5,775 nt of DNA from Nitrospiraceae bacterium (GTDB lineage: Bacteria > Nitrospirota > Nitrospiria > Nitrospirales > UBA8639): positions 1 through 5,775 of the forward strand of contig DOFS01000584.1 of NCBI GenBank assembly GCA_003523945.1, given 5' to 3'. The notes under the pieces were generated by a model. The model saw nothing but the letters and a program-made list of their open reading frames with translations. It had not been told where the DNA came from and ran no database searches. How positions within the stretch are numbered: position 1 is the stretch's first letter; every line of letters starts with the position of its first letter. The translations under genes were made by a program, and so were the position numbers. Positions 1 through 5,649 of the stretch are shown here, one piece after another.

Positions 1-254
1 GCATCCAATTCCCGAAGTACGCTGAGCGACAAATTCTCGACAGTTCCCTTTCCGTTTGTCGTCCGGTCAACCAAATCATCATGAAGGAGAACCAGCGCTC
101 CATCTGCCGTCCGCCGGACATCAAACTCAACCATGTCGACACCCAATTTAATAGCCAGGCTCAGAGAAGCCAGCGTATTTTCCGGTGCATGGCCCGCCGC
201 ACCCCGATGACCAATCCGAAGAAGATTCCGTACCCGGTTAGTTGGCATGGTCAT
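1..254 (-). CDS. glycerophosphodiester phosphodiesterase, N-terminal part (cut by window edge)
   Basis: The minus-strand frame from ATG at 254 runs open to the window edge (84 codons plus 2 bases). It begins MTMPTNRVRNLLRIGHRGAA, followed by HAPENTLASL, LGVDMVEFDVR, LVLLHDD and DRTTNGKG. These are the signature segments of the GDPD (UgpQ/GlpQ-type) TIM-barrel family: the HRG motif with the catalytic His, the PENT motif, the metal-binding E-x-D of VEFDV, and HDD with the second catalytic His. The enzyme hydrolyses glycerophosphodiesters to glycerol 3-phosphate and an alcohol. No signal peptide is visible, so it is probably cytoplasmic like UgpQ, although the missing C-terminus prevents a finer subfamily call. 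The start is supported by AGGGA at 263-267, 8 nt upstream; a second in-frame ATG (246-248) is possible but less well spaced. The family call is firm and the specific substrate unknown. Confidence 0.93.
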   Translation of the reverse strand, partial: MTMPTNRVRNLLRIGHRGAAGHAPENTLASLSLAIKLGVDMVEFDVRRTADGALVLLHDDLVDRTTNGKGTVENLSLSVLRELD

Positions 255-426
255 ATAATTTTTCCCTGGGCTAGAAATACCATAATCAACGGAGGTCGTT
301 GGGAGCCAGCTTACCGACCCCCAATTCATTTATCGAAATGAAAAGAGGGCAAGGAGTGGATCTACCGAATCCAGTCGCTTGGACTGACAACTTTAGGCAA
401 GGATTTTTTCCGCAAAGGCAACTATA

Positions 427-726
427 TCATCGAGATAAAAATGCTATTCTCGCTTTAGACATCACCGCCTCCTGTTCAATGAAAGAACGCAATTCCGACC
501 GAAGAGCTTTCTCAGTCACCAGATCAACCGGACAGCCAAGAGCATCCTCCAAACAGAACTGTACACCAAAGTTCCTCTCCGAAGTGTCAGGCCCATCGAA
601 CGCCCCCATGATATCGACATCACTGTCTGGACGAGTTTCGTCACGAGCGGCAGAGTTAAGCAAAGCCAACAACACAACCCCAAATCGCTCCGCCAATTCT
701 GGCTTGATGCGAGTCAACACCTCCAA
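427..726 (-). CDS. MNT-type minimal nucleotidyltransferase (MntA-like), degenerate active site, possibly decaying
   Basis: The roughly 99-residue product matches the layout of the MNT nucleotidyltransferase family (COG1669, MntA-like). It has an N-terminal helix (IKPELAERFGV), the strand-turn region LLNSAARDETRPDSDVDI, then CPVDLVTEKALRSELR and IEQEAV. The acidic residues D36 and D38 (DSDVD) and D68 (VDLV) are present, but the hallmark GS turn reads N24-S25 instead of Gly-Ser, and R28 is followed by D rather than G. MntA proteins are normally antitoxins that AMPylate a neighbouring HepT (HEPN RNase) toxin. No intact HepT follows here; only a short out-of-frame stretch resembles one. The start is unclear: the frame has no ATG, only TTG (726), GTG (720) and TTG (717), and the good GGAGG lies too close to the last two. 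Fold assignment is fairly secure, activity doubtful. Confidence 0.62.
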   Translation of the reverse strand: MEVLTRIKPELAERFGVVLLALLNSAARDETRPDSDVDIMGAFDGPDTSERNFGVQFCLEDALGCPVDLVTEKALRSELRSFIEQEAVMSKARIAFLSR

Positions 727-1111
727 GGTTTTCGATTGATTGCAACCTCTGTTTTAGCTTCTTTTGCAAGATACGGCTCTCATCTTTTTATATGGGCAAG
801 AGTATGTTATGTGTCAATCCTTTGTAGAAACGATGGCAGATTCTTTCTTCGATATTTGGATATTCGCACAATGCGGGTTCTCTGTGAAGCTCATCAGTAT
901 AATTCCATCACGTTTTTGGAAAACTTCATATCCAATTAGTGAACTATGGAATCCTAAAACCAACGGAGCAAACATGAGAAACCCAAATGCCACCTTAATA
1001 GAAAAAGCTCCTCTCCTAACAAACTCACATCGGCCGCCTTGCCAGGTTGGGGAATGGATTGCAATATAATTGTCGTCCAAAAAAGTCAGTCAGAGGGAAG
1101 AGGAAAGTGGT

Positions 1112-1132
1112 TCAATAAATTAAATTTATTGA
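1112..1132. repeat. perfect 21-bp AT-rich palindrome
   Basis: The arms TCAATAAATT (1112-1121) and AATTTATTGA (1123-1132) are exact reverse complements around a single central A. No T-run follows on either strand that would make a standard intrinsic terminator. It lies in non-coding sequence downstream of the HNH gene. It could be an operator-like site, a cruciform, or an AT-rich chance palindrome. Confidence 0.6.
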
Positions 1133-1264
1133 GAAAGGAGAATTTTGAATTTGTAAACCACGTGCCTAAAGTTGACCTACCGCAAAAAACACAATTCGCC
1201 CTACCAAGAGTCAGGCATATCAAAAATTTAAGGTTTATTGAAAATATCGAGAGAACCAATTCCA

Positions 1265-1274
1265 TTAGGTGACC
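1265..1274. repeat. left arm of 10-bp inverted repeat flanking the HNH gene
   Basis: TTAGGTGACC here is the exact reverse complement of GGTCACCTAA at 2372-2381. The two arms bracket the HNH_5 gene about 50 nt beyond its stop and 17 nt beyond its start. The match does not extend past 10 bases on either side. With arms this short and a search region of several hundred bases, chance is a real possibility. Confidence 0.4.
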
Positions 1275-1325
1275 GCCGCCAGCGGAAACATCAATGATGA
1301 ATTAGGCAAAATATTTCATGATGTA

Positions 1326-2354
1326 TCATAAAGGAAAAAAGAAAAAATTACGCATGGAATCAACTGGTCGAAGTATTCCATTTGGGATATCAGACATTTT
1401 TAAAACCTTCTTCCCAAGTGGATCAAACCCATGGCCAAATTTTAAACCGTAATGGATAGGACTAAGTTCCTCACAAAGCATGACTTCATAGAGGATTGTA
1501 TTAAATAACGATATTTTCCCTCGTAGCCTATTATTTTCTCTTTGAAAACCGAGGAGATGTCCCTCAAACGAACGAAATCGAAAAGTCTCATGGTTAAGAA
1601 AGGGCTTGTTATACAATTTAATTGGACTCAAAGTTGTCGCCTTACCTCTTATAAAATCTCGAATTGGGTCAAATACATCATTGAGAACAAATTTATTTCC
1701 TTGAATAGATGTAAGATAGTTAAACACAATTTTGGCAATCGAACGCCAAATTCGCCCGTCAATTTGACCCTCTAAATTAATTGGAACCGAATTACCGCTT
1801 AGCTCCGAAGGTGGAGTAATTGATTCCTTTTCTTTTATTTTTACCCCTTTATCATAAACCAAATTCATAAGTGCTTCTACTTTAGTTGCATTGGTCCCAA
1901 GTACTCTAACGGCTCCCTTGGGTAGAGCCAAAATCTTTCCAGCATCTTCTCTTTCGAATTCTTGTTCATAAAAATAAGCCAATTTTCCAGATATTGATCG
2001 GACGATGATTTGATCGAGAAGTCTCAGGCTTCGAGTATTCCAATCCATATCAAGACTTGCACCTCTCAAAATCCCACAAGTTGCATTGTCAGGAAAATAT
2101 ATTTTAACTCGACGCGATTTAAAACTTTCACTCTTCTTTTTCTGTGGTCCCAGAATTTGGGCTCGCAATAAACCCTCAAAGGAGTCCCTAGACAAAACTT
2201 GATCAATTTCCTTCCCAAAGTCTTCGTTACAAGCTTGGCAAACCGAATCCTTCAAAACCATTGTCTCGGCTCCAAATAATCCAAAAGCCTTTGGAATCAC
2301 GTGCTCTCGATTGAACTCAACATTAGTTTTTTTACAATAGATACACTGGCTCAT
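1326..2354 (-). CDS. HNH_5-type endonuclease domain protein
   Basis: The 342-residue protein opens with a compact zinc-finger nuclease-like module resembling Pfam HNH_5: C4-x2-C7, then the E17-H18-V-I-P motif with the presumed catalytic His, F24-G25, C39-x2-C42-N43, F46-G47 and D51, followed by the conserved-looking L-x-R-D-S-x-E-G. The four cysteines should bind a structural zinc, and H18 and N43 fit the first His and the Asn of an HNH site. The remaining roughly 280 residues carry no motif I recognise and could be a target-recognition region. The protein has no signal peptide or membrane segment, so it should act in the cytoplasm on DNA. Proteins of this group often sit in variable or defence regions, but no methyltransferase or other partner is visible here. 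The gene is AT-richer than the genes on its right and ends in a Phe-rich tail (FFFFPL). ATG at 2354 has no clear Shine-Dalgarno but places the first CxxC where family members have it. Domain call is good; biological role unknown. Confidence 0.85.
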   Translation of the reverse strand: MSQCIYCKKTNVEFNREHVIPKAFGLFGAETMVLKDSVCQACNEDFGKEIDQVLSRDSFEGLLRAQILGPQKKKSESFKSRRVKIYFPDNATCGILRGASLDMDWNTRSLRLLDQIIVRSISGKLAYFYEQEFEREDAGKILALPKGAVRVLGTNATKVEALMNLVYDKGVKIKEKESITPPSELSGNSVPINLEGQIDGRIWRSIAKIVFNYLTSIQGNKFVLNDVFDPIRDFIRGKATTLSPIKLYNKPFLNHETFRFRSFEGHLLGFQRENNRLRGKISLFNTILYEVMLCEELSPIHYGLKFGHGFDPLGKKVLKMSDIPNGILRPVDSMRNFFFFPL

Positions 2355-2732
2355 TGGAATGTAAAGTTAAGGGTCACCTAACAACAGATCGTATATATAG
2401 AAACGGCCAAGACATCGTTGACAGTTTTGAAGATTAAGAGTTTCTTCATTTAAATACAAGGGCTTCTAGCCCATGTGAGGTTGACCGTAACCACGACGCA
2501 ATTCGACAAGGACCTATTAAAAACGATTTCATCATGCTCAAGCACCTATCGGAGGTGTGAGTTGAAGAATAGCTAACTTTTGATCAGCTGTTGGCAACAA
2601 GAAAATACCCCCATCCCTATTTCACCCCTTCCAAACTAATCCTAACCAAGGCAATGAATAAAGCATAGATTGGGCTGGCGACCGAACCAGCTAGACAATT
2701 TCCGGGCCGAGTCTCGTGGGAATTTTATGAAA
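2355..2732. other. intergenic stretch without a recognisable gene
   Basis: These 378 bases separate the HNH gene from the metal transporter. I see no coding frame with recognisable motifs on either strand. Small structures are present: the right arm of the inverted repeat (2372-2381), a short hairpin GGGCT-TCT-AGCCC at 2460-2472 whose minus-strand side is followed by TTGTATTT (at best a weak terminator), and a 5-bp hairpin at 2674-2691 just after the transporter stop. An AT-rich TATATA box-like run lies near 2391-2397, but no matching -35 element is convincing, so I do not call a promoter. Confidence 0.55.
2372..2381. repeat. right arm of 10-bp inverted repeat flanking the HNH gene
   Basis: GGTCACCTAA is the exact reverse complement of TTAGGTGACC at 1265-1274 and lies 17 nt upstream of the HNH start codon. 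On its own it could also be a regulator site, because its core GGTCACC is a near-perfect 7-base palindrome. Neither reading can be decided from one locus. Confidence 0.4.
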
Positions 2733-3458
2733 TTAGCCGTGCGTGAGGATGATGCCGAGGGCGACCAGAACGCCAGCTCCCATGGCGGCCAGACTGTAGG
2801 GACGGTCTTCCCGCTCGGCCAATGGAAGAAGGTGAGTGGCTCCCACATAGACAAATGCCCCGGCAGAAACCGCCAGCAACGCGCCAAGGACGGACTCATT
2901 GATTTGATGAATGATGGGGATTGCCAACAATGTCCCAATCGGTGTGGTGAGAGCGGCAGCCAGAAAGGCCAACAGCCATGCCTTTTTCGGAGTGAACCCG
3001 CCACGGAGTAATAGGACATAGGTGACGATCCCTTCCGGAAACTCATGCAGGACCATGCCGATACCCGCTAATGTTCCGGTTAAGACACTGACGCTAAACG
3101 TGATGGCATACACCACCCCATCCAATGTCGAATGCAGGCCAATCCCGAGCAGAGGAATCAGTCCAATGGCTGTGTCGGGAGTGCTATCGCAGACATAGGC
3201 ATGAATGAACCGGTTAAGCAGATGGAAGGCCAGATAGCCTCCCAGCAAATATACCGGGGCCTGCTCGTTCATGTGGAGGGCTTGAGGAATGATATGGAGA
3301 AAGGCAACCGAAATCAGCACCCCGGCTGCGAAACAGGAAAAATAGGAGGCATTATATTGTCCCCATGTTCCAAACCGACGAATGACATAGAGACCTGTGG
3401 TCGTGACCCCGGCCGCAAGAAGACTGGCCAGGATGGCATATCCGTAGTGGCTATTCAT
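2733..3458 (-). CDS. ZIP-family divalent metal transporter
   Basis: The 241-residue integral membrane protein has eight hydrophobic segments, approximately residues 7-26, 41-61, 69-85, 98-121, 128-151, 160-183, 191-212 and 222-238. Segment 4 contains H109-S-T-L-D113-G and segment 5 contains H138-E139-F-P-E142-G. These are the paired metal-site motifs of the ZIP (SLC39-like, GufA/ZupT-related) family. H55 and H209 are additional membrane His residues. The protein probably imports Zn(II) or another divalent cation such as Fe or Mn across the inner membrane. The variable loop between segments 3 and 4 is short and not His-rich. I chose ATG at 3458 because it puts the first membrane segment a few residues from the N-terminus. 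The frame continues upstream to a TTG at 3566, but that extension looks non-coding. The chosen ATG lacks an obvious Shine-Dalgarno, so the start is less certain than the family. It lies 371 nt downstream of the cytochrome c' gene and is probably transcribed separately. Confidence 0.88.
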   Translation of the reverse strand: MNSHYGYAILASLLAAGVTTTGLYVIRRFGTWGQYNASYFSCFAAGVLISVAFLHIIPQALHMNEQAPVYLLGGYLAFHLLNRFIHAYVCDSTPDTAIGLIPLLGIGLHSTLDGVVYAITFSVSVLTGTLAGIGMVLHEFPEGIVTYVLLLRGGFTPKKAWLLAFLAAALTTPIGTLLAIPIIHQINESVLGALLAVSAGAFVYVGATHLLPLAEREDRPYSLAAMGAGVLVALGIILTHG

Positions 3459-3829
3459 CAGGAAATCTGCGTATTTGTGGAAGGCTTGGAAAAAGATACC
3501 TGTCAATATTCGGCAGGCATAACAAAATAATGAGAGGATTCTAATCCTAACACTCAAGAGAAACAATAATTATGGGAATCTCTTGCCTGAATTGTAAAAA
3601 TCTGATCTATATTTGCCAGACAATTCACAATAAACTCTATGCTGTTCACAAACAAAACCTGAAAGGCAATGTCATCCTGAGTATACGGAATAAGCTCGCT
3701 GATACTTGGGGCTTCTCAACCTAGGCACAAATTCTTCGCCATGGGTTCCGAATGACAAACCGGTTAGGGGCAACTACAAGCACACAGAGTTCGTCCACTG
3801 TTGGGAGTGTATTATCAAATTTTCACAAT
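3459..3829. other. intergenic region between cytochrome c' and ZIP genes, probable regulatory region
   Basis: These 371 bases hold no convincing gene. They should include the 3' end of the cytochrome transcript and the promoter of the transporter, both read leftwards. Visible structure includes an inverted repeat TGAATTGT (3588-3595) / ACAATTCA (3620-3627) with a 24-nt spacer, and AGGATT-CT-AATCCT at 3535-3548. Neither matches a Zur or Fur box that I can recognise. A TTGACA hexamer on the minus strand near 3503-3508 has no -10 element at a suitable distance, so no promoter is called. Confidence 0.5.
3588..3627. repeat. 8-bp inverted repeat upstream of the ZIP gene
   Basis: TGAATTGT at 3588-3595 and ACAATTCA at 3620-3627 are exact reverse complements separated by 24 nt. 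They sit about 130-170 nt upstream of the chosen transporter start. The long spacer and absence of a T-run argue against a terminator. It may be a pair of regulator half-sites or chance in AT-rich sequence. Confidence 0.3.
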
Positions 3830-4324
3830 TCAATCCTGCAAGCGAAAGACTTGATGGCATTCCACGCAGGCGTGGATGGTCTGCTCGAGATGAGGGAGAA
3901 TCTGCTTGAGGTCTTTGGTCGGGATCATTTCGCCCATGGCTTCTGCAGCTTGATGATGCCCCATAGCCAGCTCATGGTATTCAGGCGGGAATATGGCACC
4001 CTGCTCACGCTGCATGGCCACATGGTGTTTCGGGAAACCCAGCTCCTCATTTGTCAGGATAGCGGCCCTGGCAAAGTCTTCTCGCGCTAAAGCGCCAACG
4101 ATGGCTTCAAGGGCTTCAAGATGCTCTCGCATCGTCAACTTGAGACCCTCTTGTGCGGCCTGGGGAAGATCTAATGCCATGCGCTTTGGCAACGAGGCCT
4201 TCGGCATCTCATGTTCCAGCCTGTGTGCGGCAGAATGTTCGGGCTCCGCGATAGAGAAACCAACGTTCCACCATAACATTAACGTACCAAGGGTCATTCC
4301 AGCCCAGACCTTTCCCGGTTTCAT
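3830..4324 (-). CDS. cytochrome c'-like (class II) c-type cytochrome, periplasmic
   Basis: The 164-residue protein begins with a signal peptide (MKPGKVWAGM, hydrophobic TLGTLMLWW, likely cleavage after SIA at residue 26) and should be exported to the periplasm. The mature part is almost entirely helical, with stretches around 57-80, 82-95, 115-135 and 137-160. It carries one heme-binding motif at the far C-terminus, C153-V-E-C156-H157, followed by VF. That position is diagnostic of the class II (cytochrome c'/c556) four-helix fold. M65 in the first helix (LTMREHL) lies where c556-type proteins have their sixth heme ligand, so a low-spin electron carrier is plausible. An His/Met-rich region (KHHVAM, AMGHHQAAEAM) is notable. 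The start at 4324 is fixed by AAGGAG at 4331-4336, 6 nt upstream; the open frame extends to 4462 but the extension resembles no export signal. It follows the small monoheme cytochrome gene by 185 nt and may share its transcript. Physiological partner unknown. Confidence 0.87.
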   Translation of the reverse strand: MKPGKVWAGMTLGTLMLWWNVGFSIAEPEHSAAHRLEHEMPKASLPKRMALDLPQAAQEGLKLTMREHLEALEAIVGALAREDFARAAILTNEELGFPKHHVAMQREQGAIFPPEYHELAMGHHQAAEAMGEMIPTKDLKQILPHLEQTIHACVECHQVFRLQD

Positions 4325-4330
4325 GTCTCT

Positions 4331-4336
4331 CTCCTT
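4331..4336 (-). promoter_or_regulatory. ribosome-binding site for the cytochrome c' gene
   Basis: AAGGAG on the minus strand lies 6 nt before ATG 4324. It decides the start in favour of the codon that begins the signal peptide, against in-frame starts upstream. Confidence 0.8.
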
Positions 4337-4509
4337 TTTCATGCGACGGCAATTGGCCAAAACCATTTGGCTTAGCAAATAGGTCGGCCTAGGCAAACTG
4401 TCCCACGCAGGTCCCCGTCTTGATAGTCCGTAGAATGATGAAGGGGTTTTTATTGTTGCCATTCTGAGGATTGAATCAGAAGAGAATCCATTATCCTGAA
4501 AACCAACTT

Positions 4510-4892
4510 TTACGGTTTCAGGGAACGGAGATAAGTAAGAAGATCGTTAAATTGTTCTTCCGCTATGGCATCTTTAAAGCTGATCATAGAGGTGCCCGGT
4601 CGACCGTTCATGATCACGTCTTTGAGTTCATGGTCTGATTTGGACTGAGTTTTCTGACTGGTTAAATTGGCGGGAGGAGGGTTGGTATATCCGGCCATGG
4701 CACCATCACCCTTCCCATTTAATCCATGACAATGCCCGCAAGTTTTTCGAAACAAAGTTTGACCTTTTTCAACATCCCCCCACCGGCAAGAGCCGGGCTT
4801 GTCATGACCATTATTAACGCTAGCCCCAGGACCACCATCGGAAAATTCCTCATATGGTTTTTATGTTTCATCCGACTGAAGCACCGGTTCAT
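4510..4892 (-). CDS. small monoheme class I c-type cytochrome, frame broken by a 1-base shift
   Basis: Two frames must be joined to give a sensible protein. From ATG at 4892, AGGAGG 7 nt upstream starts a signal peptide beginning MNRCFSRMKHKNHMRN, with core FPMVVLGLALIMVM and a cleavage site at ALA. The reading then runs into a six-base C run (4776-4781; G on the coding strand) and continues in a meaningless frame. Shifting frame there restores DVEKGQTLFRKTCGHCHG, with heme motif CGHCH, a distal Met in GTSMISF, and the C-terminal helix NDLLTYLRSL. This is a complete class I cytochrome c domain of about 85 residues. The total length is one base short of a multiple of three, so one extra G (or two fewer) repairs it. 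A TTG start at 4755 would keep the heme domain but lose export, which is implausible for a c-type cytochrome. The gene sits 30 nt after the diheme cytochrome and is probably cotranscribed. Whether the break is real or a homopolymer sequencing error cannot be told from one read-out. Confidence 0.8.
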
Positions 4893-4899
4893 CTGTCAC

Positions 4900-4905
4900 C
4901 CTCCT
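4900..4905 (-). promoter_or_regulatory. strong ribosome-binding site for the frameshifted cytochrome
   Basis: AGGAGG on the minus strand, 7 nt before ATG 4892, is a near-ideal Shine-Dalgarno. It shows that translation is meant to start at the signal peptide and not at the later TTG, and so supports the frameshift interpretation. Confidence 0.8.
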
Positions 4906-4922
4906 GTGGATGCCTGTTATGG

Positions 4923-5621
4923 TTATTTGAAGGTCATCATGTACGCCGTGATCGCATAGATATCCGTCTCCGGTAGGGAAGGTTTGGGAATATAGGCTCC
5001 ACTTCCTGGAACAAAGTCATTGGGGTTCAGATTGAATCGATACACCCAATCGGCCTGGAGACGATTCCCCATATTGACAAAAGACGTACTGGAGGTCCCG
5101 CCCGTATAGCCACGCCGGTTGTCTGCCGGCGTCCAATGGCAATTTTGGCAGGCATGCTCCACATAAAGTTGCTCACCCCTCGCTAGTTCTGCCGATGTGC
5201 CCGGTTTCATCATGCCTTCGGTGATTCTCACATCCTTTAAGGTGCTCAAGAAATCAGCAACCTTTTCCGCTTCTCCGGGTAAGAGCGCAAGATGCCGCCC
5301 CTTCCGTTTGAACTTGAAATCGTAACCGACCGGATAAAGTTTTTCCCTTGGATTTTGGAGCCAGGCCACTAACCAGTCTCCTTGATATTTATTACCCGCC
5401 CAGATCAAGTCCGGCGCTTGTTTTGTGGAGCGCGGCATTGGCGCGCCATGAATTCGGTGGCAACCAACACAGGTGGACTGTACGATGCCTTCTCCCTCAT
5501 TCGTGAGGTCAGCCGCTCCTGCTGGGACGAACAAGCCTGCAAGCATCCAGGCAAGAAGAAGGGTTCCTTTGATAAATCCGCATGCTGTTCGACAACCTAT
5601 CCCAGCAACATTCAATCCCAT
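4923..5621 (-). CDS. diheme c-type cytochrome, periplasmic
   Basis: The 232-residue protein has an N-terminal signal peptide: basic start, hydrophobic TLLLAWMLAGLFV at about 20-32, likely cleavage after AGA or GAA near 36-37. Two class I cytochrome domains follow. Domain 1 has C51-V-G-C54-H55, then APDLIWAGNK and WLVAWLQNP. Domain 2 has C158-Q-N-C161-H162, then NMGNRLQADW and the C-terminal helix IYAITAYM. It should carry electrons in the periplasm. The distal ligands are odd. The segment that normally holds the Met reads GRHLALLPGEA in domain 1 (His 110 in the Met place) and AYIPKPSLPETD in domain 2 (Ile 211 in the Met place). ATG at 5621 is chosen because AAGG lies 6 nt upstream; a TTG nine codons earlier would overlap the end of the preceding gene. 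It lies 28 nt after that gene and about 30 nt before the next cytochrome, an operon arrangement. Redox partner and pathway unknown. Confidence 0.9.
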   Translation of the reverse strand: MGLNVAGIGCRTACGFIKGTLLLAWMLAGLFVPAGAADLTNEGEGIVQSTCVGCHRIHGAPMPRSTKQAPDLIWAGNKYQGDWLVAWLQNPREKLYPVGYDFKFKRKGRHLALLPGEAEKVADFLSTLKDVRITEGMMKPGTSAELARGEQLYVEHACQNCHWTPADNRRGYTGGTSSTSFVNMGNRLQADWVYRFNLNPNDFVPGSGAYIPKPSLPETDIYAITAYMMTFK

Positions 5622-5649
5622 CACCTGCCTTTCTTCTACACCGAACAAT

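Larger units (their letters stand above)
727..1325. other. intergenic stretch without a recognisable gene
   Basis: These 599 bases are AT-rich compared with the cytochrome region and contain no frame with recognisable protein motifs. A minus-strand frame (814-1080) starts with TTG, has no ribosome-binding site and includes one hydrophobic stretch; I do not accept it as a gene. Visible structure is limited to a perfect 21-bp palindrome at 1112-1132 and the left arm of a 10-bp inverted repeat at 1265-1274. The stretch may hold decayed accessory sequence, which is inference only. Confidence 0.6.

Noticed and set aside
764..1069. 101-codon plus-strand open frame
   Set aside because: It overlaps the preceding open frame on the opposite strand, has irregular composition and no family resemblance. 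All supported genes here are on the minus strand.
814..1080. 88-codon minus-strand open frame with a hydrophobic stretch
   Set aside because: It starts with TTG, has no ribosome-binding site, shows no recognisable motif and lies in AT-rich gene-poor DNA where frames of this size arise by chance. A membrane mini-protein cannot be fully excluded.
1265..2390. HNH gene as an integron cassette, because GTTAGGT/ACCTAAC near the right repeat arm fits the attC core consensus
   Set aside because: No second core with the expected spacing and no attC-like folded structure could be found at either end of the gene.
3459..3566. N-terminal extension of the ZIP protein to a TTG at 3566
   Set aside because: It would add 36 residues with an extra hydrophobic run not expected before the first ZIP helix, from a weak start without a Shine-Dalgarno.
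4356..4371. Hairpin GCCAAA-ACCA-TTTGGC as a terminator
   Set aside because: The stem is only 6 bp with low GC and is not followed by a T-run on either strand.
3752..4382. Plus-strand open frames of 112 and 129 codons
   Set aside because: They are antisense to the well-supported cytochrome c' gene and have no motifs of their own.
4325..4462. N-terminal extension of the cytochrome c' gene
   Set aside because: It would bury the signal peptide behind about 46 residues, while a good ribosome-binding site sits just before ATG 4324.
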